From Sipunculus nudus (taxonomy: Eukaryota > Annelida > Sipuncula > Golfingiida > Sipunculidae), in assembly GCA_026874595.1 (NCBI GenBank), contig CM049315.1, positions 15,504,164-15,568,163 of the forward strand: a stretch of DNA of 64,000 bases. The letters are read 5' to 3'. Every line of letters begins with the position of its first letter. Position 1 is the first letter of the stretch. The notes under the pieces are model-generated. The model saw only the letters and a list, made by a program, of their open reading frames with translations, did not search any database and was not told the origin of the DNA. The position numbers were made by a program, and so were the translations under genes. Shown here one piece after another: positions 23,626 to 35,518 of the stretch.

Positions 23626-26600
23626 ATTTGTATCAGCATTTAAATGCAATGAATGGTCTACCCTGTCCAACAACTAGAAATTAAAACTGTTTAAGTCAGT
23701 CAACCCCTGATATAAACAACCGGCACTCTTTAAGTTTGAAAGATGAAGACCAATCGGGTTCTTTTGTTACATCACTCATGTCCTTTTGGACAACCCCGTA
23801 CGCATCTTGCATGTGTTTTATTTCATGTTAATCATTGCTTTAAAGTAAATATTCTTTATTTTGAATCCTACGCATTAACTGACTTGTAGGTCAGTACACC
23901 CCGGTGGTAATCAGGTTTTGTCAAAATATGTAATATGATATTACAGGAATATTTTTCAAATAACATTCGTTTACAAGCATTTAATTCATTAAACAATAGT
24001 TTATCAGTTTTGGTAAAAGATACTCCTATTTACTGCAAAACAATATGATTATGTGGACCCTGGTAAATTTATAGGAAAATAAACTACGAAATTAATCTGA
24101 CAATAGTGCGATGTAAGAAGTGACAAGTATATTTTTACCAAAATGTGTTAAAAAAGAAACAAAATGGATGAAGGGACTCTAATAATATCAATGAGGTAAA
24201 TTCGCCCTGCACAACATATTTCTTTGTGTACTATGTGCATAAATTTGGACATTTTAACATTAGCCCTGAACATATTTTATTCAACAACTGAATAACTCAG
24301 ATGGGTACAGTACTGACCTGTATTTCATGTTTAACCTACATCCTATATTAGTATTATATAGAGCGTATACTCTGTCTACCTACATCAATGAACTCATCAC
24401 AGATCGATTCATTTGCACGCAATCCTAATCAAAGTATTCAATACGCTTGGTGTGGTGAAACAGAATTCCAAAACAATGTACTTGGCATTTTATTACAGAT
24501 TTCATGGTATCATAGGATCAGGTACCTTATATATCGCAGTGGATCGTCTTGCGTCAATGGTTGCTCAGTGATGGCGTCCCGTCCTTGTTATTTATTGATG
24601 TTAATCCTAGCCACCTGACATGTGACAACAAACGCATATGCTATGACCACTCAGAATGACGTTCATGTTAGAGAGTACGGACATGCCGAGTCAGGTAAAT
24701 ATCCGCTTGGTCAAGGATATTAAATTGACCAGTGTCCAAGAGGTGTCCCTATTTATAAACGCAAAATCACGATTTTCCGGCATGTTACTTGGACATATGT
24801 TGTGATCAGCTTCATTTTTCGTTATCGCAGTATTACTTTTCACCTTTATTGTTACTGCTATTATTACTATTATTATTATCAATATAATTAATACGGAGTT
24901 GGGTTTTTTTCTAGAGGACGGTTTACTTTGCTTCCGTTCTGATTTGACTCTACCAATTCGCCAGACGTATCGGTGGTGTGCTCTCCTAGGACAAGTTTTT
25001 TTTTTATTTGCGGGATTATGCCCTATTAAGTTTAATAATTAATAATTTTAATATTTCCCCATAAGGTGCCCCTATTCTTTTGTGCTGCAAGGTCTTCCAC
25101 GCCTGTGACGCTTTTTCAGGAGGCGCCTCGGGGATTTTCACTGGTCTTTTAACCGTGACCAGCGCGCATGTCCTGCCAAAAAGGCATTTCCGTGCAATAT
25201 ACACGGTCTCGCGGGTCCACTATAATCCCCATTGATCCCCAATATCCATTGTAACGCCTCAAAAGGAATTTTCTTTCTCAAAAGGAAGTAAAGGTTTTTA
25301 ATCCAAAGACCACATGACTCCGCTTTCAATGCGAGGGATTTTTAGTTTGGTCAACACTGGGCACTGAGTCCAGTGATGTGACCACCGTTTGACAAATATT
25401 TATGGGTTCCAGGTATGTTGATTTTTATACATTCGAAAATATCTTTCAATGATAACCATGGTTTCAAAAGTTCGGTCAAGTTGTGTGTTTATGAATTTTT
25501 TTTTTCCAAAAGAAGCACCACAACTTAATTATCATTCGGGTTGGGGTGGGGTCACATACATTTGTTAAGATCCGTTATCTGTAGGGACGGTGAAACTTGA
25601 AAAAATATCACCAGTACATCTATAAGTTGATAAAAACTAGTATTTCCTTTAATATCAGCCATGTGTTCACCTGTATGCGTTTCATGTGTGAACACTGTCA
25701 TGCTTTAGTCACACGAGATCAGCTTGCGAGTGGCAGAATAAATAAATACGAATGGATGGCTTCCACACGGGGGCAAAGAAATGGTCCTTTTTCATAATGG
25801 TTAATAAGAAAATTGTTGTGATTTTTATAACCTCCAAAATGAAATGGACTATGGACAATGCAACGAACCAAGGCTAAAGTGTTTTTTTTTTTTTTTTTTG
25901 CTAAATGCTTTTATCGAAATATATCAACCTGTTTTTTTTTATCTGGGACAGTTGTCAGTTTTGCACCAGACCTGCTTATTCCATGACAGTTAACAGTACT
26001 TAAATCAAAAATTTGTTGGAATATATTTTTCTGAACCTATCTTTTTCACATTGGCAGCTATACGTTTCGCGTACAAGAGAATTCAACGACATATGCATGT
26101 GTATACAAATAACGCATGTGTCTGTTAACATGCCTTAGACTATACCCTCAACTGACTACACTGAATAAACATCGTGTTTATGATGTCGCCTGAGCTTCAA
26201 CTAATACAAAGCATCTTTCATATAATTTCACGGTAGAATGCTTCTTTATACAATCGTTATAACTACCATATTTATAAAGGAATGAAAAGCTGTCGGACCT
26301 ATGTTGTTTATCGGGAAAAAAACTTATTTTTTGTGTGATTTCTGGAATAGAATTAATTTTCTATGTTGATATTTTTGGGGAACGTGTTCCTAGAGAACTT
26401 TGCAGAAGTAATCTTTATATCATATAAGTGAAACACATGGCAAAAGTTCCTACCAAACCTTAGGATTAAAATATGCATCGTTTAGTTCCTATCACCTCAT
26501 TAAAAAAACATCAGATAGAGCCGTGGATTTTCCGCGGGAGCAGCTAGTTATTATTATTATTATAACACATTACATGTTATACTATTGTCATTATTCTTAT

Positions 26601-27226
26601 AGTTGAACTTTTGCGAGTAACAATTAATCCTTTTGTGACCTTTGTAATGGCTTTTACGTTTGTATTTTGAACTGTAAATGAGCATCTCTATCTTCCTTGC
26701 GTAAGTGATGACGGTTTTAATTTCTTCGTGTTCATTTTCAAGAATAATTATTTTATTTTGCCATTTTTTATTGTTAACTTGATTTGTTCCTTCTAGGCGT
26801 CTTTTCCTTTATCCATTTATTTTTGCTTCATGATTTATTTTCTTCATGAATCTGAAATTATTATTTTCTTCTTGTTATATTCGTAAGTTTTTGTTTATAT
26901 ATTTATTTTTATTAATTATTTATTCCTCTTTTAGACAACTGGACTTTAGTCATGATTTCTTTTATGATTTCATACATAAAATGTGTCCTGATACATGTTC
27001 ATCAAGGGCTGTTATATGACCTAAACTTTTGCTCCGGAGTTGGAAGCTGCAGAACTACCACAGATATACCTCACGACATTCTAAATTTTTGGAATGACTG
27101 AATGATGGATTTGAAGATGGATTCTTATTTTAATTTCATTATTTATTTACTTAATTATTGGGAGTTTAATACTGATGCCAAGCACATCATTGTATATTAA
27201 GTAGAATATGATGAGTTGCGGGTTGA
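23626..27226. other. non-coding stretch, no gene recognised
   Basis: AT-rich DNA with homopolymer T runs near 25500 and 25881, and a T-rich strand-asymmetric interval at about 26600-26940. No exon or RNA gene can be supported. Confidence 0.45.
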
Positions 27227-27720
27227 CGTCAGTCACCAGAACACTGATCTTGCTACTACTCCAGCATAGGTCGTTAGAACTACATGAAGTAGCAGAACTG
27301 CAGCCAACAGAGAACAACGACAGGCCGCGGTGACAACGACAGCCCGGCTCGCATGACAATGGAGACCATATCTCAAGCGTGTAAGAGGAAATCTCAGCGG
27401 AGAGCAGTGTGTGCAGTCATTCATTTGGACATCTTAATGGAGCGAGCACTTCTTGCGCGGCCTGAGGTTTCCGGCAATAATCTACCAGTTGTCTGTCAAA
27501 TCGGCCTCATCGCAACCTTCACTGTCAACAGCTCGGTTAAAATGCACCTGGATGTGCGTGGCCCCGAGCAAGACAGTGCATCTTTGACACCTGATAATGC
27601 TGATGTGTTTTTCGTTGTCCTTAATGGCTTTCTCAATGTAATGTAGAATCTAAAAACTCCCCGGTCGATACACTTGACTGTGGAAGGCATAACGCGGGCC
27701 ATTTGCTATGACTCTCCACA
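27227..27720. other. GC- and CpG-richer island of uncertain coding status
   Basis: Base composition rises clearly over about 500 bp and both strands stay open in places. On the minus strand a frame from ATG at 27424 contains a hydrophobic stretch (AVVVTAACRCSLLAAVLLL) that resembles a signal peptide, but it stops 63 codons in and any donor site is weak. On the plus strand a 97-codon frame (27353-27646) overlaps it. Neither product is recognisable. It could be a promoter/first-exon island or a decayed repeat. Confidence 0.3.
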
Positions 27721-28157
27721 GTGTGTGCATACATTGGTATAAGTAACTGGTTATAATTGACTATTCTTGAACCACTTTATTGAATATAAATGTTTGAGCC
27801 ATTATCATGCAGAATTATGTATGAGTGTAACAAAACGGGATTTGCAGAGATCTGTATGTCATGTTACAATGAAGAGGCCAGAAGACACAGAAAGCGTTTG
27901 TATCCCACAGACGATTATGATACCACGTGACATTTTAGCGTTTTAAAGAAAATGAAGTTGCCGCCCGACATGCAACTCTGATTGGTGATTTCAAGGCTGT
28001 ACGAGATAGTTCAGTCACGATATAAAAGTTTTCTTTAACATGGATCCCAGAAGTATTCTCTACCTGTTACAGGTATGGGGGAATAATTGATTTTTTAGAC
28101 GAAATTCTTAAAATAGTTTAAATTGTAGATACCATCAACTACTATAAAAAACAAACG
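27721..28157. other. non-coding stretch, nothing recognised
   Basis: No credible gene, RNA or repeat. Confidence 0.5.
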
Positions 28158-28276
28158 TTTCTACACACAATATGTATAGCACGTTGTATCTCCACACCAA
28201 CTTGTATAGCACATTGTTTCTCAAAACCAACTGGTATGGCACATTGTTTCTACACACCAACTTGTGTAGCACATTC
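28158..28276. repeat. 30-bp minisatellite, four units
   Basis: Units begin at 28158, 28187, 28217 and 28247. The first is 29 bp and the others 30 bp. Each has the form T(T/A)TCT..A(C/A)ACCAACT.GTATAGCACATTG with a few substitutions; the second and fourth are most alike. Short local tandem array without flanking element. Confidence 0.85.
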
Positions 28277-29721
28277 TTTTCTTTCAGGATTAGGGATTCT
28301 CAGACAGGATGTATGTAACTTTGAAAGAAAACACATACTTATGTGACATTTCTGAGGTCCTGACATTTAATGGGTCTTCCACTTCTTAATTATAATCAAT
28401 ATTACATTAATTTATAATAATTAATTGAGAAATTTACATTGTGGAGGTCTTCCATACATTGCTGCACACATTGATATTTGCCTTAAATGTGGCATACCGT
28501 GTCTTCTACTATGTGAATTATTTATATCTCCGTATGGCCATTTATGTGTGTGAATTATTGTAACATTCCAGCTTTGTAGGTTCAGTTTACTTCGTCAAGC
28601 CACAGTATTCGTAATAATGAAAATAGTGAGAGTGCAAATCATTTGATACAAAACAGTCTTCTTGACGTAATACCAGGCATTCTCATGGTTTGAACCCCAA
28701 CATGTGAGCTTGTCTACAGTAGAATAATGAATAAAGTTCGACGGGAAATGAAATAACGTCAAGTGCGTCTGGGAACATTTTAATATATGACAATAAGTAG
28801 ACCTTCAAGTGGTAGTATGTTATTTGGAACCATTAAATTAAAACCCGAGCTGATACCTTGACGGTGCTCAGGTCGTACATAAAGCTATATAAATTTCAAT
28901 TTATTATAAATAAATAGTGCCTTATGTACATATAATAGGTGGAACTACTTTTTCCTGCATGTTAACGGTTAAAAAAGAGTATTTTATAAGTCAGTTATCG
29001 ATATAATTTTGCCCTATGAAAGCACTATGGATTGTAATATGCATTTCAGTACCATGTATATCTCATCTTATTTTTAGGTCGAATTAGCGTGTCTTAAACT
29101 TCAGGTTATCTTATATATTTATGTGAAAAAGGACATCACGTATAAGTGTGTTTCTATTTATGGTAGTTGTATATAACGTTAATAAAAATAAATAATGACT
29201 AATTGCAATAATGCCACATAATGCGATTCTTTCTTTCATTTTATTTATAATTCGGTCAACGGGTATTAAATCTGTGCCAGTAAGCCGTCAGATAAGTTGT
29301 CAAGCCATGTGAATTTAAATTACATTACAATGGCTTCTAGCATCGGGTGGAAGCCAGTAGCCCACAAATCTAAGTTATTTCTTTAAAAAATAGACTATTT
29401 GAAAGACAATGACCCACCACTGACAGACAGGCTAGGTTTCACAGCCTAAGTTTGTATTTTACGACACGATTTCTTTCCAAAGCTTGTATCGGCTTTGCAG
29501 GGACTGTTTTTGTTTTTTAATGATGTTTAGGAGACTTATATTCAATTAGCGCCAGTTTTATGAGATTTGTTTTTGCGTGGGATTTGTCATCCGCTGTTTC
29601 TGGGATTCAGTGGAAACAGAAGAATGAAAGAATGCTCCTAAATCAATTGAACTGCTTTACAAAAAAGCGTTAATTTTTCCTATTCAACAAATCGTTCGGA
29701 CATTGAGTTAAACAGTATTGA
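28277..29721. other. non-coding stretch, nothing recognised
   Basis: AT-rich DNA without a supportable exon, RNA gene or repeat. It ends where the 25-bp satellite starts. Confidence 0.5.
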
Positions 29722-30168
29722 CAAATGCCAAATATCTTCATGGTACATACGGCCAAATATCATCATGGTACACACGGCAAAATATCATTATAGTACATAC
29801 GGCCAAATATCATCATGGTACATACGGCTAATAATTATCATGGTAAATACGGCCAGTTATCATCATGGTACATACGGCAAAAAATCATCATGGTTTATTC
29901 GGCCAAATATCATCATGGTCCATCCGGCCAAATATCATCATGGTACATACGGTCAAATATCATCATGGTACACGGGGACAAATGCCATCATGGTACATTC
30001 GGCCAAATATCATCATGTTACATCCGGCCAAATATCATCATGGTACATACGGCTAATTATTATCATGGTAAATACGGCCAATTATCATCATGGTACATAC
30101 GGCCAAAAATCATCATGGTTTATTCGGCCAAATACCATCATGGAACACGCGGTCAAATGCCATCATGG
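29722..30168. repeat. 25-bp satellite array, left part
   Basis: About 18 units with the pattern CATCATGGTACATACGGCC followed by AAATAT, variants differing at a few positions. A higher-order repeat is visible: a run starting at CATACGGCTAATAATTATC (29821) recurs at 30046, exactly 225 bp or nine units later. Because 25 is not a multiple of three, three units (75 bp) give a 25-residue peptide period in all frames, which creates long spurious open frames, including one of 155 codons. The array is cut by a solo LTR and resumes at 30782. Confidence 0.95.
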
Positions 30169-30781
30169 TGTTACAGGTGTCTCTTTTATTGAGCGCAGGA
30201 GTCTTGCCTGTGTCTGTGTAGCGCAAACATAGTTCGTTGCCATGGGTGACGTGCGAGTTGACCCCGCCCTCGTGTTGGGTCTGACGTGTAGAAACACAGC
30301 GCTCATGCTAACCTGGAATTTTCTGGGCTGGTCGCGCTCTATGAGCGCGTGTCTTGAATTGTTCTTTGGGCGCGTGTGTATTATGTATTGTTGGGTTCTT
30401 TGGATTGTTCGTGAAATAGAAGTTTCTAGGCTTTAGGGTGAGAATCTGTAAATTAGGGACTGTGTTTAAGAAATATTCCAGCGTACACGGAAGAGTGTGA
30501 GTCAGTTTGTTGACCTTTCCGATAACTGCAGCAGTTATAGGTCTTCTTCGAATTTTTTTAAGGATTTAATATAGTTTTAAGTTTGCCTTTGGGATCACTA
30601 CCAGAATTCTACTTTTGGATTTCAACATATTGTTTTAGTGATTTAATTGAACTATTATTCTCTGAGAAGATTTATTTGAACTGTTCATCTGGATAATACG
30701 TTTAAAAGGACTTGTTTATCTCCAAAACAAAATTTATGCTCGTCACGACTACGTGAACTGTTGTTATTAGGTTCCGTAACA
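30169..30781 (+). mobile_element. solo LTR, family member 2 (613 bp), inside the 25-bp satellite
   Basis: It begins TGTTACAGGTG and ends TTCCGTAACA, matching the termini of the copy at 56267-57105. Shared blocks include CACGGAAGAGTGTGA (with copy 1), the GACCTTTCCGATAA region and AAATTTATGCTCGTCACGA. The TATA region is decayed (TGTAAATTAGGGACTGTG). It lacks a segment of roughly 200 bp that copies 1 and 3 share in their 3' third. The sequences directly flanking it (CATGG left, AAAGT right) do not form a target-site duplication, but both sides are the same satellite, so insertion into the array is clear. No coding capacity. Confidence 0.8.
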
Positions 30782-31180
30782 AAAGTACATCCGGAAAAAA
30801 ATCATCATGGTACATACGACCAAATATCATCATGAACTACACGGCCTAATATCATCATGGTAAAATACGGCCAAATATCATCCTGGTACACGCGGCCAAA
30901 TATAATCGGGATACGCACGGCCAAATATCATCGTATGGTACATACGGCCAAATATCATCATGGTACAAACGGGGGGGATACAAACGACCAAATATCATCA
31001 TGGTACATACGGCCAAATATAAGCTAGGTACACACGGTCAAAAATCAGCATGGTACATACGGCCAAATATCATCATTGTACACACGGCCAAATATCATCA
31101 TGGTTAATACGGCAAAATATCATCATGGTACATCCGGCCAAATATCATGGTACAAACGGCCCATACGTTTGGCCCATACG
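30782..31180. repeat. 25-bp satellite array, right part
   Basis: It continues the same CATCATGG..CGGCC units for about 16 more copies with more length variation than the left part, including a G-run at 30970 and truncated units near the right end. Confidence 0.93.
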
Positions 31181-31264
31181 TCTGACATGGTGATCAGAAC
31201 CGGTGGTGTCAATTTATATTCAAGGGAAGGGAAAGACCCACAGGCGTGGAAGGGTAATCAAAGT

Positions 31265-31382
31265 TATATATATATATAACATATATATATATATATATAT
31301 ATATAACGCTGAAGAAAAACACTGTAAATTCACAACAGTCTGCTTCATGGGATGCGACCCGATCATCAGGTGAATGTGGTTA

Positions 31383-31440
<58 letters not shown>
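31265..31440 (-). mobile_element. hammerhead-bearing dispersed repeat, copy 2, between two (TA)n tracts
   Basis: The module at 31300-31385 is the reverse complement of 22319-22405 and is flanked by (TA)n on both sides (31265-31305 and 31385-31440). In the element's own orientation the (TA)n after the core is in the same relative place as in copy 1, so this junction is part of the element or its insertion preference. No protein-coding sequence of a retroelement lies nearby. Confidence 0.6.
31328..31375 (-). ncRNA. candidate hammerhead ribozyme, copy 2 (probably degenerate)
   Basis: Read on the minus strand it has ATTCAC, CTGATGA, stem II, GAAG, a short stem III and GTGAAT, so stem I is fully paired as in copy 1. 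Differences: position 15.1 is G instead of A (GAAG for GAAA, giving a G-U pair in stem III), stem II has a C-A mismatch at 10.2/11.2, and the cleavage triplet is GUU. The U-U at the base of stem II is shared with copy 1. These changes make activity less likely. Confidence 0.5.
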
Positions 31441-31442
<2 letters not shown>

Positions 31443-33071
31443 TTTTATTGCCTATTTTCAGTTTTATGTTAAAGCTAAACCAGGTTGATAATATTTCATA
31501 GTAAACTCAGAAATGGAACCAAATTATTAATATTTTGCATTTTCAAAACAAGCATATCATTATTGTTCTCTGAATATCGGGGGGGGGGGGGGGGTGATTT
31601 CATTGATTATCCCCCCTTGCTAAAATGTTCGGGGCATATATACCCCCCCCCTATTGGCTCCAATGACCAGTAGAGAGAATTATTTCACAACAGAATATTT
31701 TAATTAAAAAAGGAGTTTTCTATGAATATATAAAACCAACATCGTATTGTTACAGCAATTTATAATCTTGAAAACAAAATAAAGTATTTCGTGCAATTTG
31801 CACGATGTAAGTTACAAAGTGCTTAGCACCTATAAACAGGTAAGCAACAGAATCGTCCTCGTACAGTTAGAGATCAACAAAAATCAAATTAACGTCTAGA
31901 TCAGGGCCAACCCCAAATTTTGATTATTCTCTCTTATCTTAACAGCTGCCCCATTGTCACTTACTTAATAACAAGCACTGGATCGCAGCTGTCTTTAAAA
32001 AACTCTTGTCAGTGCAAAACATATTTGTTTTTAAAAGTTTAATTAATTATGATATTTATGATGGCAAGATACAAAACTGCATACAAACAGATTTGTTAAG
32101 CAAACCAGCAAGTTAGGGCAAATCTTGACGGTTGTCAATTTCTGGCGTACGGGAGGTCAAAAGAATATAAATAATTGTTTCAGGGGCCCTTATTTTCGGG
32201 TCGTCCCACGTTCTGATGGTACAGATTCACCACGTCTTAGACTGATGAGATACTTTAGGTTCACGGCATTATTTGGGTCTCACCAGAAATGAGCTTTGTC
32301 GCACATTTGACCGAGTTGTGCCAGCTTTTCATTAGCCATGCAAACGTGACCAGTGAACACACAACATAAATGTAGGCCTAATGTAGGCCTATTATATAGA
32401 CAAGCTTGGAAGGAGGGTGCCTTTGTATTTCTGTGCGTGAAATCTATCAGAGGGTTATATGGTCTCATGTCATGTTGTGTATTATACATGAGCACAGCCA
32501 AATACTCTCAATTATTTATCAGTGGAACCTTACGCTCTAATATAAATCGTGGGTCAATAACAATTGTTACTCATTCTCTTTGGGCTCAATATTTAACAAC
32601 AAGAACTTTATTTATTCATCATTTCTCAGTAACGAGAGACTGAGACTTCCTGTATATAAAGCAGCCAATATCTTTACCATTAGTTATTATCAGAATTGAT
32701 AAAAAATAACTTCTAAGAGTGAATATCACTGAAATACGAAAAGAGACTGAGACAGGCAGAAGAACAACAATACAAAAGAAAAGGTATCAGAGTCCTATTT
32801 GACATATTAATTTAATGATAGAAGCAAGGGCTGGAAAACACAACAAGAAGTAAAGGAGGAGAACGCTATAAATCATCAAAATAAGAGATGACCTTTCGAT
32901 TAATGCCTTATGCTTTCATATCCAAGAACAGGTCTTCTACCCACTGACTGCAAATAACAGCGGCCAGTGAAACCGTATAGCGTTCTGAAAGTGTCCGGTG
33001 AGGCCACGCCAAATATGATCTTCTGACTCTTGGCTTCGCTCTTTCCACAGGGCATTAATGATAATTTTTAA
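31441..33071. other. non-coding stretch with G-runs
   Basis: A G16 run at about 31579-31594 and a C-run near 31645 are the only features. The open frames are short and unrecognisable. Confidence 0.45.
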
Positions 33072-33326
33072 CGCCATTTTGGACACCATCTTGGATTTGC
33101 CAGCCAAATGACTTAAAGATGTTTTCACAGATTCCCATGGATCTCTCAACCCCCCCCCCCCCAAAAACAAACTTAAACACACAAAAAAATTACAACCCGA
33201 TGGTGAAAAAAAAGATTATTTATAGCCATTTTTTTAGGAATTCGCGACCATCTTGGACGCCATCTTGGTTTACCAGTCACATGAATACTTAAAATGTTTT
33301 CACTGGCTCCATTGGATGTCTCGACC
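33072..33326 (+). repeat. diverged direct repeat of about 80 bp, period about 173 bp
   Basis: Copy A (33072-33151) and copy B (33245-33326) share CCATCTTGGA..CCATCTTGG, an ACTTAAA.ATGTTTTCAC block and a CTC.ACC end. Between them lies a C14 run. The CCATCTTGGACGCCATCTTG wording is common in animal repeats and probably marks a decayed transposon. Confidence 0.7.
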
Positions 33327-35175
33327 AAAATAACCTAGCAGTAGATAATAAAAATACAGCCCTATAATGAAAAATAAATGATATAAATTATCATATAAAT
33401 TAATATGATTCTTAATTGGAGGAAAAATATTCTTTTCAGACGACGTTTAAATGTTTATATTTCACAACAAAGATCAATTTTTTAAATAATATTGTTCCAA
33501 ATTCCCACCAAATAAAATTGTAGAGTTTTTCTGTAAACGCCAGTTTTACATACTGACACATGGAAGAAAATGCTTTAGTCTTGTTCTGAAATGATGTACA
33601 TCTAATTTATTTTTGCCAGACAATTAATGTACAATGGGCGTTGATATATTGGAACCTGTGTAACGCAACGCTCAATTTCTTGAAAGAGTCAGGTTACCAG
33701 TTAACAGAAATATAAGAGGTACATGCCAGGGCATGTAAGCTCCCGTTTTATAATTGTAATTTGTGATATATAATATCTGATGATCTAATTTAAAGATAGG
33801 TATTATTCACCGATAATAAAAGAAACCATTAAGTATCGTAGGTACCCTGCACCTCTTTATTTGACTGACCCCTGACGCCAATGGGGGTTCCTTAGGCCAT
33901 GCTTAAATTTAGGGAGGATATATGGTCAACCGCCCCCCCCCTCCCTTTTTCGAATCCCCTCTACCCGCTGTTATATACGTCTGTTAAGAGTCGTGATAGT
34001 TTTGCTATCACGAGTGCATGAAGACTAAGCGTAAACTCATGAGCCTTGTCTGGTGAGAATATGTGGGTGGCAACCCCCTTTACCAATGTTCCTGGAATTC
34101 AAAGGTAATAAAAATAGGATATATGATATGCCCCATTGTATACTTTAACTTCTTAATACAAATTTATAAAAATCATTTACAGATAAGACACTGGTGACCG
34201 CATATCAAAAACTACCTCATCAAACAAGGTATGAGATATCAATATGTAACCCTACTGTGTAAAACATTTATTTTATTACAAAAAAAGTAAACATTTGATC
34301 AAGCTCAGTGAACATTACAATCTCAACTATTCTTGTAATTAAGCATTGAACGTCATGGATTTGTGATTGTTTCAAATCAAGCATATTTTCAATGAATGTG
34401 TCCAGTAAAGATGAAATTGAAAGGTCAACGAAGAAAATTAGAAAAAAATACAAACGAACTGGTTAACTAAATTATCTCCCTCTAGCTTTAATAAACCTTT
34501 TTTAAAGGGTTGCTTTGGAGCATTTGCACTTACATAACCTTTGCTCTGCAATAGCCTTTACAATTATCTCAACTACGTTTTTTCTCGGGCGGCCTCTTTG
34601 TCGTCCAGAATAGAGAGTGTTATCTTCGCCATAACATAAGTGGCCTAAATTGGAATTCAGAAGATACAGGACAGATATTGAGCAGCTTGTATTGTTTAGG
34701 AGATGAGTTAATGTATTGTGAGTTGAATATAAGCACATGCAGTTCCGTAACGTCCGAACATTTGGAACATTTTAAAAACTATTTATGAGTTAGTAAGACT
34801 TCATAATAATTCAATAATACAATTTTCCTATCATTTACAAATAGCTTTCCAGCATATTATAACAATTTTCATTCATTAGTGATTTAACTGCCGACTGGAT
34901 GCAATCACTGTCTCAGTGATACCGTGATTAGGGAACACATCCTTATACGTACCCATTGGATAAATATTACTCCCATTACTAAATATAAACACTGAATTAT
35001 AAGTAGATACATTAAATTATAGTCTACGTAACAATGTTATTTCCAATAGTGTATATCATAGTAATTATATGCTTATTTAACTTAATAAGTAGAGCGCCGT
35101 AATGTCGAGCTTTTACCACTGATTTCCCCTCAGAGGTAAGTTTACTCCGAAGTGAATATCTTGATTTAATCTAGG
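33327..35175. other. non-coding stretch, nothing recognised
   Basis: AT-rich DNA with a C-run near 33932. No exon, RNA gene or clear repeat. Frames at 34268-34453 and 34502-34738 have no recognisable product. Confidence 0.45.
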
Positions 35176-35518
35176 TAAGGCCAAAAAAAATTAAAGGTAT
35201 GGTTCTCAGGCACCGCCCGCATCAATTTTAAACCCCCGCATCAAAATTTTTTATTTTGATTTTAAATAAAAACTTTCCAATTTTGAGCTGCTGCCGCTCC
35301 GACATTTCTTTCAAGAAGATAAAACCATACAATTTCTTTTGTTTTGTAGTGCTTTTACTTATTTAGCAAAATAAAACTGTTATTTTCATGCTTTTCCCTT
35401 ATCATTTGACATTTTTATCGAAACATACCAAAAAAATTAAAATAAATAAAGCGCCCGCCCGCATTGATTTCTGAAAAAAAGTGCCTGAGAACCATACCTT
35501 TTTTTTATTTTGGCCTAA
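35176..35518. mobile_element. MITE-like element with about 38-bp terminal inverted repeats
   Basis: The left end TAAGGCCAAAA..TTAAAGGTATGGTT continues to CTCAGGCAC; the right end is its reverse complement, GTGCCTGAGAACCATACC..TTTTGGCCTAA, with only a few differences in the A/T tract. Total length is about 343 bp with no coding frame, which fits a non-autonomous DNA transposon. GCCCGCAT occurs close inside both ends in direct orientation. The exact boundary and target duplication are ambiguous; TA or a longer sequence is possible. Confidence 0.8.

Noticed and set aside
27233..27424. Minus-strand frame with a hydrophobic N-terminal segment
   Set aside because: Only 63 codons, weak donor, overlapping plus-strand frame, unrecognisable product. 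Recorded only as a GC-rich island.
29765..30232. 155-codon open frame with a repeating His-His-Gly-Tyr-type peptide
   Set aside because: It is the 25-bp satellite read in one frame; overlapping frames give the same peptide periodicity, and it ends in the LTR. No gene.
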